Source of the DNA: JAJDIA01 sp031555735
Lineage (GTDB): Bacteria; Bacteroidota; Bacteroidia; Bacteroidales; Tannerellaceae
Reading direction: 5' to 3'
Assembly: GCA_031555735.1 (NCBI GenBank)
Contig: JAVBUE010000058.1
Span: 3,742-67,741 of the forward strand
DNA length: 64,000 nucleotides
Made by a program: the position numbers and the translations under genes. This document shows, piece by piece, positions 8,799 to 17,433 of this stretch; positions within the stretch are counted from its first letter, which is position 1, and every line of letters begins with the position of its first letter. The notes below the pieces were generated by a model. That model saw only the letters and a list, made by a program, of their open reading frames with translations, ran no database searches and was not told where the DNA came from.

Positions 8799-9338
8799 AT
8801 GGCAATCATACGATCAGTACGGGGCTTTACCCCGCAGATAGGAGAAGATACATTCCTGGCCGACAACGCGGCCATCATCGGAGATGTGGTAATCGGCACG
8901 GGATGCAGTATCTGGTTCGGGACGGTGTTGCGCGGCGACGTCAACTCCATCCGCATCGGAAACGGTGTGAATATCCAGGACGGATCCGTGCTGCATACCT
9001 TATACCAGAAATCGACCATTGAGATCGAAGACGATGTATCTATCGGCCACAATGTCACCATCCACGGCGCCAAAATATGCAAAGGTGCGTTGGTAGGCAT
9101 GGGATCGGTCGTGCTCGACCAGGCCGTGATCGGCGAAGGGGCGCTGATAGCCGCCGGATCGGTGGTACTCAGTGGCACCATCGTCGAACCGGGCAGCATT
9201 TATGCCGGTGTGCCGGCTAAGTTCATCAAGAAGATCGACCCCGAACAATCGAAAGAGATCAACCAGAAGATCGCGCGTAATTATCATATGTACGCCTCCT
9301 GGTATAAGGAAGAAGAAAGCAACGTACCGGAAATGTAA
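8799..9338 (+). CDS. Gamma carbonic anhydrase-like hexapeptide protein
   Basis: A 179-residue left-handed beta-helix protein of the gamma-carbonic anhydrase/YrdA/PaaY group. Hexapeptide repeats run from about residue 15 to 150 (AAIIGDVVIGTGCSIWFGTV, DDVSIGHNVTIHG). Zinc-ligand histidines are present in SVLHTLY and in SIGHNVTIHG. The C-terminal helix GVPAKFIKKID is typical. Members may hydrate CO2 or act on other small acids, and activity cannot be read from sequence. It is probably cotranscribed with the aminopeptidase upstream and the serine hydrolase 10 bases downstream. Confidence 0.9.
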   Translation: MAIIRSVRGFTPQIGEDTFLADNAAIIGDVVIGTGCSIWFGTVLRGDVNSIRIGNGVNIQDGSVLHTLYQKSTIEIEDDVSIGHNVTIHGAKICKGALVGMGSVVLDQAVIGEGALIAAGSVVLSGTIVEPGSIYAGVPAKFIKKIDPEQSKEINQKIARNYHMYASWYKEEESNVPEM

Positions 9339-9348
9339 ATCGAATGGC

Positions 9349-10530
9349 ATGGAGAACACCTCGAAAAAACGGTTGACCGGCAAAGCGATAGCCTGGATGA
9401 CGGCAGGCATTGCAGTGCTTGGCATAGGTATATACCTCGCACTGCCGGGGAATTATTACCTGCGGCAGTCGCTGATCCATCTCCATCCGAAGATCGACCA
9501 GTATCCGATCTTCGCCAACCGGATGGTGGAAGCGGGTGCGCCGGTTCCCTGGGAATTGGCGCCCAACTACAATACACAAGCGATCCCGGCATCGTACCTG
9601 CCCCGTTTCGACGAGTGGGGGACGGTGGCCTATGTCATCATTCAGGATGGCCGGTTGCTGTTTGAGCAGTATTGGGAAGATTACTCACCGACTTCGCACA
9701 GCAATTCCTTCTCGATGGCGAAAAGCATTGTGTCGCTGGCCATCGGGTGCGCCATCGATGAGGGATTCATCCGCAGCATAGACCAACCGGTAAGCGATTT
9801 CTTTCCGGAGTTCCCCGGATACAAGGGGAAGGTGCTGACCCTCCGCCACCTGCTTACCATGAGTGCGGGAGTCGATTTCCAGGAAGCCTATTCCACTCCC
9901 TTCTCCCCTACTACGCAGTTATACTACGGGGATGACCTGCAGAAGGTGACCTTCGGCATGAAAGAAGTGGAGGAGCCGGGGGTGAACTTCCTCTACCAGA
10001 GCGGCGTCACCCAACTCCTGGCATTTGTAGTTGAGAAGGCGACGGGTGAATCCGTCAGCACATACGTATCCCGCAAGCTATGGACGCCCATGCATGCCGA
10101 AGAAAACGCATTGTGGAGCCTCGACCGGAAAGACGGCATGGAGAAAGCGTATTGTTGCTTCAACAGCAACGCCCGCGACTTTGCCCGGTTTGGCCAACTG
10201 TTGCTCAACCGGGGCGAATGGGACGGCCGCCGGCTTATTTCGGCGTCTTACCTGGACGAAGCGCTTACGCCTACGGCAACCTTGTTCAACGTGGCCGACG
10301 GCGAACCGAATAAGATATACGGTTTCCAGTTCTGGCAATTGGAGTTCAAGGGGATGAAGGTTCCCTATATGCGGGGGATATTGGGGCAGTATGTGTTTGT
10401 GTTGCCCGAACAACGCGCCGTGGTGGTGCGCCTCGGACATAAGCGCAGCGAACAGCGGTCGCCACAGCATTATCCCGACGACATCGATACCTGGCTGGGG
10501 GCAGCCTGGGAAATCTTACAGGACAAATAA
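9349..10530 (+). CDS. Serine hydrolase, beta-lactamase/class C family
   Basis: A 393-residue protein with an N-terminal membrane anchor (AIAWMTAGIAVLGIGIYLAL) followed by a beta-lactamase-fold hydrolase domain. The SxxK motif is SMAK in SNSFSMAKSIVSLAIG, and the tyrosine motif is YQSG in FLYQSGVTQLLAF. Relatives include esterases, D-aminopeptidases and penicillin-binding-like proteins, so the substrate is unknown; the anchor suggests action in the periplasm. The start at 9349 (MENTSKKRLTGKAIAW) gives a normal anchor, while the longer frame runs through the preceding gene. It lies 10 bases after the carbonic anhydrase-like gene. Confidence 0.88.
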   Translation: MENTSKKRLTGKAIAWMTAGIAVLGIGIYLALPGNYYLRQSLIHLHPKIDQYPIFANRMVEAGAPVPWELAPNYNTQAIPASYLPRFDEWGTVAYVIIQDGRLLFEQYWEDYSPTSHSNSFSMAKSIVSLAIGCAIDEGFIRSIDQPVSDFFPEFPGYKGKVLTLRHLLTMSAGVDFQEAYSTPFSPTTQLYYGDDLQKVTFGMKEVEEPGVNFLYQSGVTQLLAFVVEKATGESVSTYVSRKLWTPMHAEENALWSLDRKDGMEKAYCCFNSNARDFARFGQLLLNRGEWDGRRLISASYLDEALTPTATLFNVADGEPNKIYGFQFWQLEFKGMKVPYMRGILGQYVFVLPEQRAVVVRLGHKRSEQRSPQHYPDDIDTWLGAAWEILQDK

Positions 10531-10571
10531 CCCGGTTTGAGCTTTCACTCTTTGACAAATCCAACCCATCC

Positions 10572-11699
10572 ATGAAGCAGATTCATTTTACCCTCCTTTT
10601 ATTGGCTGCCGGCGTATGGCTGACTGCTTGCGGGCAACCAGCCCCGGCCGGTAAGGAAGTAGCATTCACCGAACACTTCCCGCTGGCTCCCCCCACATAT
10701 GTATCGTACCAGGTTCCGGGCGCCATCGTTATCGACGGGAAACTGTCTCCCGGCGAATGGGATGCCATCCCCTGGACATCCGAGTTTACGGATATCGAAG
10801 GCGACAAGCGGCCGGCGCCCCTTTATCCGACAAAAGCCAAGATCACCCACGACAGCCTGGGGCTCTATATCGCCGCCTGGATGGAGGAACCGCAGGTGTG
10901 GGCAACGATCACCCGGCACGACGCCGTCATTTTCCAGGACAATGATTTCGAGTTCTTCATCGACCCGACGGGCGATACGCATCATTACCTGGAATATGAA
11001 ATCAACGCGCTGGGTACCGATTGGGACCTGTTGCTTACCAAACCGTATCGCGACGGAGGCAAGGCGCTTAATAACTGGGAACTTGCCGGCATACGGTCGG
11101 CCGTTTATGTGGACGGTACGATCAACAACCCCGGTGATACGGACCGCTTCTGGAGTGTGGAGCTGTTTATTCCCTGGTCGTCCGTCTATCAGGTGACACG
11201 CCCCAAACGCATGCCAGAAGAAGGCGACCAGATGCGTTTTAACTTTTCCCGCGTGGAATGGACTACAACAATAGAAGATGGGAAGTATGTCAAAACACCG
11301 ATCCCGGGGGAAGATAAGGTCAGGGAATACAACTGGGTATGGGCGCCTACGGGAGTGATCAACATCCATTTGCCCGAGTATTGGGGCTATGTGCAGTTTA
11401 CCCGTACGGTGGCCGGGACAGCCGATATCCCTTTCACTCCCGATCCGGAGGAAGAAATCAAATGGATCCTTCGCAATCTGTATTACCGGCAACGGGAGTA
11501 TGTAGCCGCCTACGGCAGTTTTGCCGACGATATCACCCGGCTACAACCGGAAGCGGTGTGTCCGCCAGCTTACATCGACCAACTGGCGGTGCATACGACA
11601 CCTTCCCTGTATGAGATCACGTTGCAAGCCAACGGAAAAACATGGCATATCCGGCAAGACGGGCTGGTATGGAGCAGCAGCCCTAAAAAACAGCGATAA
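10572..11699 (+). CDS. Lipoprotein with family 9-like carbohydrate-binding domain
   Basis: A 375-residue protein with a lipoprotein signal (MKQIHFTLLLLAAGVWLTAC, lipidation at the cysteine) and a CBM9-type beta-sandwich. Typical features are the IVIDGKLSPGEWDAIPWTSE opening, LGLYIAAWMEEPQVWATI and the acidic DNDFEFFIDPTGDTHHYLEY strand pair. Bacteroidetes proteins of this kind are usually annotated 'carbohydrate-binding family 9-like'. It is expected on the outer membrane or in the periplasm. No glycosidase is adjacent, so the ligand is unknown. It follows the serine hydrolase by 41 bases on the same strand and converges with cobC. Confidence 0.85.
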   Translation: MKQIHFTLLLLAAGVWLTACGQPAPAGKEVAFTEHFPLAPPTYVSYQVPGAIVIDGKLSPGEWDAIPWTSEFTDIEGDKRPAPLYPTKAKITHDSLGLYIAAWMEEPQVWATITRHDAVIFQDNDFEFFIDPTGDTHHYLEYEINALGTDWDLLLTKPYRDGGKALNNWELAGIRSAVYVDGTINNPGDTDRFWSVELFIPWSSVYQVTRPKRMPEEGDQMRFNFSRVEWTTTIEDGKYVKTPIPGEDKVREYNWVWAPTGVINIHLPEYWGYVQFTRTVAGTADIPFTPDPEEEIKWILRNLYYRQREYVAAYGSFADDITRLQPEAVCPPAYIDQLAVHTTPSLYEITLQANGKTWHIRQDGLVWSSSPKKQR

Positions 11700-11710
11700 G
11701 GCCGGGAGCG

Positions 11711-12247
11711 TTAATCAAAGGTCAGGCGAATCACTTCGCCATAGGCGGGTATATGGCTGAACGCATCTTCCATCCCATACTCGCCGGCATAGATGCGGGC
11801 GCAGGTAAGCACCCCACCATGGGCAAAAAGGCATACTTTTCGGAAACCGTTCCCCCGTATCTCATCCAGGAAGGAAGAGACGCGCCGGTATTGATCCATC
11901 AACGACTCTCCGTTAGGCGTACGGGCATTCACCCAGTCGGCAAACCAACCGGCCGATCGCGGATCCGCTTCCAAGTCGGTCCATGCCGTCATTTCCCAAT
12001 CACCGAAATGGAGCTCTTTGATACGGTCGTCGCGCTCGGCATCCGGATAGTCGCAAAAAGTAGCCAGGCGCACACAGCGGGTGAGCGGGCTGGTCCATAC
12101 CTTATCGAACCGTTCGTTTTCCAATACGGATTTAACTACGACTGCCTCTTCTTCAAAGGAGGGACGAAGGGACACATCCGTCTGTCCATAGACATAGCCT
12201 GCAGGAACATCCACCGACGTATGCCTTACTAAATAAATATCGATCAT
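11711..12247 (-). CDS. cobC: Histidine phosphatase, probable alpha-ribazole phosphatase
   Basis: A 178-residue phosphoglycerate mutase-type phosphatase. The catalytic RH motif is at the start (IYLVRHTSVD), the second arginine is in WTSPLTRCVRLA, and the later histidine is in CLFAHGGVLTC. In late cobalamin synthesis CobC removes the phosphate from alpha-ribazole phosphate. The assignment as CobC rather than a generic histidine phosphatase rests on its place as last gene of the cobU-cobT-cobS cluster, four bases after cobS. Confidence 0.88.
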   Translation of the reverse strand: MIDIYLVRHTSVDVPAGYVYGQTDVSLRPSFEEEAVVVKSVLENERFDKVWTSPLTRCVRLATFCDYPDAERDDRIKELHFGDWEMTAWTDLEADPRSAGWFADWVNARTPNGESLMDQYRRVSSFLDEIRGNGFRKVCLFAHGGVLTCARIYAGEYGMEDAFSHIPAYGEVIRLTFD

Positions 12248-12251
12248 CTAT

Positions 12252-13001
12252 CTAACATTGTTGGTGCAGGGCAACCACACCGAGGTAAAAACTCAATTCG
12301 CACAACAGGAACAACGCGCCGCAACAATCACCGGTATAACCCTGTATCTTCCGTTTCATCAACCGCGTGAGCAGCCACCAGGCCACACAGGGACATACGG
12401 CAGCCGCCAGATACACCGGCGAAGGCAGCCATCCCAAAGGCAGCAAACCGCAACAGGCGCATATCACCCATTCCCATGTATCCATCGGCTGATACGAGGA
12501 GCCTGTCTTCGACTCTTCCTCCCGGCGGGCATACGGCAGGCGGTTGATCACCATCGCCGCCACTCCTTTCGCGTACGGTTCACCCGCCAGCCAGATACAT
12601 CCGATCAGCGTGACAGGCAATGCGGACAACGTGAGGTAAAGCAACCCGAAATAGACGATCAGTCCGATCACCCCATAGACACCGGTATGGGAGTCTTTCA
12701 TGATCGCCAGGATACGATCCCGCGACAAGCCGCCGCCGAATCCATCGCAAAAGTCGGCCAGGCCGTCTTCATGCAGGCAACCGGTCAATAACAACCGCGT
12801 CAGGATTGCCAGCAATAAAGAGATACCGGCAGGAAACACATACGATGAAGCGAAGAGCACACCGACGGAGATCCCAGCCGTGAGCCATCCCGTCAGCGGC
12901 CAATAAGGTACTACCCGTTTGAAATACGCCGCCGGCACATCGCACCACCGGCCGATAGGCAAACGGGTGAAAAAGAGCAATGCCGCCAGTACCTGTCGCA
13001 T
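12252..13001 (-). CDS. cobS: Adenosylcobinamide-GDP ribazoletransferase
   Basis: A 249-residue integral membrane enzyme that joins adenosylcobinamide-GDP with alpha-ribazole (or its phosphate) to complete cobalamin. The signature LLTGCLHEDGLADFCDGFGG with its acidic residues is clear, and several hydrophobic segments follow (VIGLIVYFGLLYLTLSALPV and the C-terminal LFLLCELSFYLGVVAL). The length is normal. One base separates it from cobT upstream and four from cobC downstream, a tight operon. Confidence 0.96.
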   Translation of the reverse strand: MRQVLAALLFFTRLPIGRWCDVPAAYFKRVVPYWPLTGWLTAGISVGVLFASSYVFPAGISLLLAILTRLLLTGCLHEDGLADFCDGFGGGLSRDRILAIMKDSHTGVYGVIGLIVYFGLLYLTLSALPVTLIGCIWLAGEPYAKGVAAMVINRLPYARREEESKTGSSYQPMDTWEWVICACCGLLPLGWLPSPVYLAAAVCPCVAWWLLTRLMKRKIQGYTGDCCGALFLLCELSFYLGVVALHQQC

Positions 13002-13002
13002 A

Positions 13003-14043
13003 TCAGAAATATTTGGTCACGGAGGCTTGTGCGAAACTATGCATCTCATTCAGCATGCGTACCGCCGACTCTACAAGGGGATAGGCGCATACCGAACCGG
13101 TTCCTTCACCCAGACGAAGGCCCAGGTGCAACAGTGGCTCAACACCCATCGAATCAAGCAAGCGCTTATGCCCCGCCTCATCACCGCAATGGCCGAACAC
13201 ACAGTAGTCTATCACCTCCGGTGCCAACCGGGAAGCAGCCAGCGCACAGTTGGTCATGATAAATCCATCCACCAGGATCAGCATCTTCCGTTCGGCCGCT
13301 CGCAACATGCCGCCCACGGCCATCACCATCTCATACCCTCCGAACCAACGCATGATGTCTGTCACATCCGAAGTTCCGGTATAGTTATCCAGCGCCTTCT
13401 TCAATACATTATATTTATAGGCGACTCCTTCGGCATCCAATCCGCTTCCGGCGCCTACACAGGCGGACAAGGAGATACCCGTCAGGCAGGTCATCCACAT
13501 GCTGGAAGCGGCGGTATTGCCGATACCCATCTCACCGAAGCTGATCACATTGGCATGATCCTGATCCCGGCAATCCGTCACGATCCCGGCGCCATACGCC
13601 AAGGCTTGCACCATCTCTTCCTCCGTCATGGCCGGTCCGTGGAGGAAGTTACGCGTTCCTTTGCGTACCTTCCGGTTGATCAACTGAGGGATGGGAGGGA
13701 AATCAAAATCCACCCCGCCGTCCACGATCTTCAGTTTGAACCCATGTTGGCGGGCTAAGAAGCATATACCGGCACCACCACTCAGGAAATTATGTACCAC
13801 CTGGCGGGTGATCTCTTTGGGCGACCGGCTCACACCTTCATCGGCTATCCCATGGTCGGCGGCAAAGATCACATTGATGGGGTTACGTAATTCTGGCGAC
13901 AGCGTCTGCTGGATCCGTCCGATCTGTATGGCGAGCGTCTCCAGGCGTCCCAACGATCCCTGGGGCTTCGCCAGGCAATCAATCTTTTCTTTCAGGGAGG
14001 CGACGATGGCATCGCCCGGCTTTTCAATCTTCGTGTTTTTCAT
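13003..14043 (-). CDS. cobT: Nicotinate-nucleotide--dimethylbenzimidazole phosphoribosyltransferase
   Basis: A 346-residue enzyme that makes alpha-ribazole phosphate from nicotinate mononucleotide and 5,6-dimethylbenzimidazole or a related base. Family motifs include LAKPQGSLGRLETLAIQIG, FAADHGIADEGVS, GEMGIGNTAASSM and, near the C terminus, HLGLRLGEGTGS, which carries the catalytic glutamate. Length is typical. It overlaps the 3' end of cobU by four bases and is followed immediately by cobS. Confidence 0.97.
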   Translation of the reverse strand: MKNTKIEKPGDAIVASLKEKIDCLAKPQGSLGRLETLAIQIGRIQQTLSPELRNPINVIFAADHGIADEGVSRSPKEITRQVVHNFLSGGAGICFLARQHGFKLKIVDGGVDFDFPPIPQLINRKVRKGTRNFLHGPAMTEEEMVQALAYGAGIVTDCRDQDHANVISFGEMGIGNTAASSMWMTCLTGISLSACVGAGSGLDAEGVAYKYNVLKKALDNYTGTSDVTDIMRWFGGYEMVMAVGGMLRAAERKMLILVDGFIMTNCALAASRLAPEVIDYCVFGHCGDEAGHKRLLDSMGVEPLLHLGLRLGEGTGSVCAYPLVESAVRMLNEMHSFAQASVTKYF

Positions 14044-14573
14044 GTTTTGTTCGTTTCATTGCATTGTTTGACGTTCAAAGGGATACCGCTTACCATCAGG
14101 ATCACTTCATCCGCACGGGCCGCGATGTATTGGTTTAGCCATCCCTGCAGGTCGGTAAACTTCCGTTGTACCTCATCGGGAGAGGTTCCTCCCATCCCGA
14201 TCTCGTTGGTGATCAGCAGCAGGCAGGCGTCTTGCGTGAGCAGGTTGTCAAGCTCCTCTTTCAACTGCGACAGGGAGGTGGACACATTCCCTTCGTTGTC
14301 GAAGAAGAAATTGGTTGCCCATAAAGTCACACAGTCAACGACCACGACCTGGCCGGACAGGGCATGCCGGCTCAGCCACTTCTCTTCTTCCAGATTGATC
14401 CATTCCGGTCCTCTGTCCTGCCGGTGACGTTCGACACGCCGCCGAAACTCGTCATCCCATATCCGGGAGGTGGCCAGATAGACCGGGTGGGCGGCATACG
14501 TCAACGCCAACCGCTGCGCATAGCTGCTTTTGCCAGAACGTTGTCCGCCCGTAATCAAAATCAATCGTTTCAT
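14040..14573 (-). CDS. cobU: Adenosylcobinamide kinase/guanylyltransferase
   Basis: A 177-residue P-loop enzyme that phosphorylates adenosylcobinamide and then adds GMP. The P-loop is LITGGQRSGKSSYAQ at residues 5-19; RRVERHRQDRGPEWINLEE contains the histidine region used for guanylylation, and LITNEIGMGGTSP is typical of the family. It begins 27 bases after the nnrD stop and overlaps cobT, so all five leftward genes are probably one transcript. Confidence 0.96.
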   Translation of the reverse strand: MKRLILITGGQRSGKSSYAQRLALTYAAHPVYLATSRIWDDEFRRRVERHRQDRGPEWINLEEEKWLSRHALSGQVVVVDCVTLWATNFFFDNEGNVSTSLSQLKEELDNLLTQDACLLLITNEIGMGGTSPDEVQRKFTDLQGWLNQYIAARADEVILMVSGIPLNVKQCNETNKT

Positions 14574-14600
14574 GGGAGGCAGGGGTATATCAGTTGTATC

Positions 14601-16112
14601 CTATTTCAATAGCTTGAAGGCTTTCCCCTGCATCTCAATAATATCGCCGGCGACCATGCTTTCTTCCGAATGGGATACCGCCGCCAGATCACCCGCTGCA
14701 CCATGTAGCCAAACACCCATCAGGGCGGCGTCCTGCGGTTCATACCCCTGCGCCAGCAGGCTGAGGATCATGCCGGTCAGCACATCGCCGCTGCCGGCCG
14801 TAGCCATACCCGGGTTACCGTTACTGTTAAAGCAGATCACGCCATCGGGCAGGCAGGTTGCCGTATAGGCTCCTTTGAGTACAATAATCAGTTGGTGTTT
14901 GGCGGCGAGGGCGCGTACTTTTTGCAGCCGTTCGTACGTGGTGGCGCTTTCGCCTGCGATCCGGTCGAACTCCTTGGGATGCGGGGTCAGAATGCTGTTC
15001 GCCGGGATATGGGCAAAGAGGTCGCTGTTGGAAGAGAGGAGATTGAGTCCGTCGGCATCGATCACCATCGGTTTGGACGATTGCTGCAACAGCCGTTCGA
15101 ACGCATAGGAGGTTTCCAGGTGTTGACCGATCCCCGGCCCTACGCCGATCGCCGTGTAAGCGGCAATATCGGGGATCGTAGAGAAATGGTTGTTGTGGTT
15201 ATCCAGGCTGATCATCGCTTCCGGGAAGGTGGTTTGTAAGGGTAACTCACCCCGTTGTGGGATGTGGACCGTCAGTAATCCCACTCCTCCCCGCAGGCAG
15301 GCACGCGCCGACAGGATAGCCGCGCCCATTTTTCCACGGCTGCCGGCCACCAGTAAAGCGTGACCGAATGTTCCTTTATGTGCGAACCGGTTCCGTGGTC
15401 GGTGCAACCGGGCGATATCTTCTTCCTTCACCCACATCCAGTTTGTCGCCATCTGTTCAATGCCCTCCGGATGCATGCCGATATCCAACACCTTCCATTC
15501 GCCTACATACGCTGCGGTTTCGGCCATGAAAAAGGTGATCTTCGGAAAACCGAAAGAGAAGGTCATATCCGCTTTCACCACAGCATGCATATTGTTTGTC
15601 CGGTTGTCTTCGCCAAACAGGCCGGAAGGGATGTCTATCGCGACGACTTTGGCTTCCGATTGGTTGACATAGTCTATTACCGCGGCAAAACCACCGGTCA
15701 ACGGCCTTGTCATTCCCGTACCGAAGAGACCGTCGATCAGTATATCTTTCCGGGTGAGCGCGGGAGGATCGAAATCGTTGGTCACCTCCACGAAGGAGGT
15801 CTTATCTATCGCTAGTAAGCGTTCTTTGTTTTCCGCACATTCGGCAGACAATACACCCGAAGGATTAAAGAGATACGTCTCTACCTGATAGGATTCTTCG
15901 ATCAATAATCGGGCTATAGCTAACGCATCGGCGCCGTTATTTCCCCTTCCGGCAAAGACGACCATCCGGTACTGCCTGGAGTAATAGCGGGTAAACTCAC
16001 GGACAAAGGCATAGGAGGCGCGTTCGACTAAATCAATGGGGTGTATCGGTTCATGTTGAATGGTATATTGATCCAGCTCCCTGATCTGTTCGGTTGTGAA
16101 TATCTTCATCAT
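14601..16112 (-). CDS. nnrD: Bifunctional NAD(P)H-hydrate epimerase / ADP-dependent dehydratase
   Basis: A 503-residue two-domain repair enzyme. The N-terminal YjeF_N (NnrE) domain, about 1-215, epimerises damaged NAD(P)H hydrates (VVFAGRGNNGADALAIARL). The C-terminal ribokinase-like NnrD domain, about 225-500, dehydrates them using ADP (VAGSRGKMGAAILSARA, DADGLNLL, and TAGSGDVLTGMI with the catalytic aspartate). The fusion is the usual bacterial form. Two adjacent ATG codons (16112, 16109) are possible starts. It heads the leftward nnrD-cobUTSC unit. Confidence 0.96.
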   Translation of the reverse strand: MMKIFTTEQIRELDQYTIQHEPIHPIDLVERASYAFVREFTRYYSRQYRMVVFAGRGNNGADALAIARLLIEESYQVETYLFNPSGVLSAECAENKERLLAIDKTSFVEVTNDFDPPALTRKDILIDGLFGTGMTRPLTGGFAAVIDYVNQSEAKVVAIDIPSGLFGEDNRTNNMHAVVKADMTFSFGFPKITFFMAETAAYVGEWKVLDIGMHPEGIEQMATNWMWVKEEDIARLHRPRNRFAHKGTFGHALLVAGSRGKMGAAILSARACLRGGVGLLTVHIPQRGELPLQTTFPEAMISLDNHNNHFSTIPDIAAYTAIGVGPGIGQHLETSYAFERLLQQSSKPMVIDADGLNLLSSNSDLFAHIPANSILTPHPKEFDRIAGESATTYERLQKVRALAAKHQLIIVLKGAYTATCLPDGVICFNSNGNPGMATAGSGDVLTGMILSLLAQGYEPQDAALMGVWLHGAAGDLAAVSHSEESMVAGDIIEMQGKAFKLLK

Positions 16113-16145
16113 ATGGTTACATCTTTTGGAAATTTACAATGAAGG

Positions 16146-16153
16146 CAAAAGTA
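16146..16153 (-). promoter_or_regulatory. -7 box for the nnrD-cob operon
   Basis: Leftward TACTTTTG, matching TAnnTTTG, 34 bases upstream of the nnrD start. No clear -33 TTTG is present. It lies back to back with the hpt promoter. Confidence 0.55.
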
Positions 16154-16184
16154 CAAGAATCTTTGCTATGTTGATATCACTTTG

Positions 16185-16216
16185 TTGTGATAGATTTAAA
16201 AAAAGTTGTACATTTG
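16185..16216 (+). promoter_or_regulatory. Promoter of hpt-adk-obg operon
   Basis: TTG at 16185-16187 (within TTTGTTG), a 21-base spacer, then TACATTTG at 16209-16216. The predicted start leaves only about 16 bases before the hpt ATG at 16238. Confidence 0.7.
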
Positions 16217-16237
16217 CTACCCTTAAAAAGAAAGGCT

Positions 16238-16801
16238 ATGCGCAGGATTCGCTTAAAAGACAAAGAGTTTGAGCTATTTATCACCGAACAACAGTTGTCG
16301 GACGCCATTGCCGACATGGCTGAACGGATCAAAGCAGACATTGCCGGCTCAGACCCTTTATTCGTCAGTATCCTGAACGGGTCTTTTATGTTCACTTCCG
16401 AATTGATGCAATGCCTGGACGGACCGTACGAGATCACCTTTGCCCGTTATTCTTCCTATATGGGCACGTCCACCACGGGACGGATCAAGGAAATCACGCC
16501 GGTACGCGCCGACTTTCAAGGCCGGACGGTCATCCTCCTGGAAGACATCATCGATACGGGACTCACCATGCACTATGTGGTAAACAAACTGTTGCAGGAT
16601 GGGGCAGCCGAGGTGAAACTGGCCACCATGCTATTCAAACCGGACTCCCTGAAATGTCCGCTACAACCGGATTACGTGGGGATCTCCATTCCTCCTGATT
16701 TCATTGTGGGGCATGGATTGGACTATGACGAGATGGGACGATGCTTTAAAGATATCTATAAATTAGTAGCGGGCAAGGAAGGAAACAGTCATCCGATTTG
16801 A
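16238..16801 (+). CDS. hpt: Hypoxanthine phosphoribosyltransferase
   Basis: A 187-residue purine salvage enzyme converting hypoxanthine (and often guanine) with PRPP to IMP/GMP. The PRPP-binding motif VILLEDIIDTGLTMHYVV is clear, as are DPLFVSILNGSFMFTSEL near residue 45 and the C-terminal PPDFIVGHGLDYDEMGR. The ATG at 16238 is preferred over an upstream in-frame GTG at 16187, which overlaps the promoter. It is first of a rightward unit with adk, obg, pgeF and a B3/4 gene. Confidence 0.96.
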   Translation: MRRIRLKDKEFELFITEQQLSDAIADMAERIKADIAGSDPLFVSILNGSFMFTSELMQCLDGPYEITFARYSSYMGTSTTGRIKEITPVRADFQGRTVILLEDIIDTGLTMHYVVNKLLQDGAAEVKLATMLFKPDSLKCPLQPDYVGISIPPDFIVGHGLDYDEMGRCFKDIYKLVAGKEGNSHPI

Positions 16802-16834
16802 CTTATACTTAAACATATATATATATAAAACAAA

Positions 16835-17410
16835 ATGCTGAACGTTGTTATTTTTGGTGCTCCCGGATCAGGAAAAGGAACACAAAGTGAATACATCATC
16901 CGGGAATTCGGACTTGACCATATTTCCACAGGCGATGTGTTACGCACTGAAATAAAAAATGAAACCGAACTGGGCAGGATCGCCAACGGATACATTGAAA
17001 AAGGACAATTGGTACCTGATGAACTGATTGTGGATATGCTGTCCCAAACATTGGACAGCCGCAAAAACGCCAACGGGGTTATCTTCGACGGTTTTCCCCG
17101 CACCATCCCGCAGGCTGAAGCCCTGAAAAAGATGCTCAACAAACGGGGCACCGACGTAACGGTCATGATAAACCTCCAGGTGGAAGAAGAAGAGCTGGTA
17201 AAACGGCTGCTCGAACGCGGCAAGATATCCGGCCGTTCGGACGACAACCTGGAAACCATCAAATCCAGATTAGACGTCTATCATAAACAAACAGCCCCGC
17301 TGGCTGATTATTATATCAAAGAAGGCAAGCATCACGCGATCCAGGGCACCGGAACGATTGAAGATATATCCAACCGCATCAAAGCCTGCATCCGCGCTAT
17401 TCATAACTGA
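16835..17410 (+). CDS. adk: Adenylate kinase, short form
   Basis: A 191-residue enzyme interconverting ATP + AMP and 2 ADP. P-loop FGAPGSGKGTQSEYI at 7-21, AMP-site FDHISTGDVLR-like segment (DHISTGDVLRTE) and DGFPRTIPQAEAL are present. The LID region is short (LLERGKISGRSDDN) without the four-cysteine zinc site, giving the 190-residue short form usual in Bacteroidetes. Located 33 bases after hpt and 23 before obg. Confidence 0.97.
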   Translation: MLNVVIFGAPGSGKGTQSEYIIREFGLDHISTGDVLRTEIKNETELGRIANGYIEKGQLVPDELIVDMLSQTLDSRKNANGVIFDGFPRTIPQAEALKKMLNKRGTDVTVMINLQVEEEELVKRLLERGKISGRSDDNLETIKSRLDVYHKQTAPLADYYIKEGKHHAIQGTGTIEDISNRIKACIRAIHN

Positions 17411-17433
17411 CCCCCCATTTTCAATAAACAACT

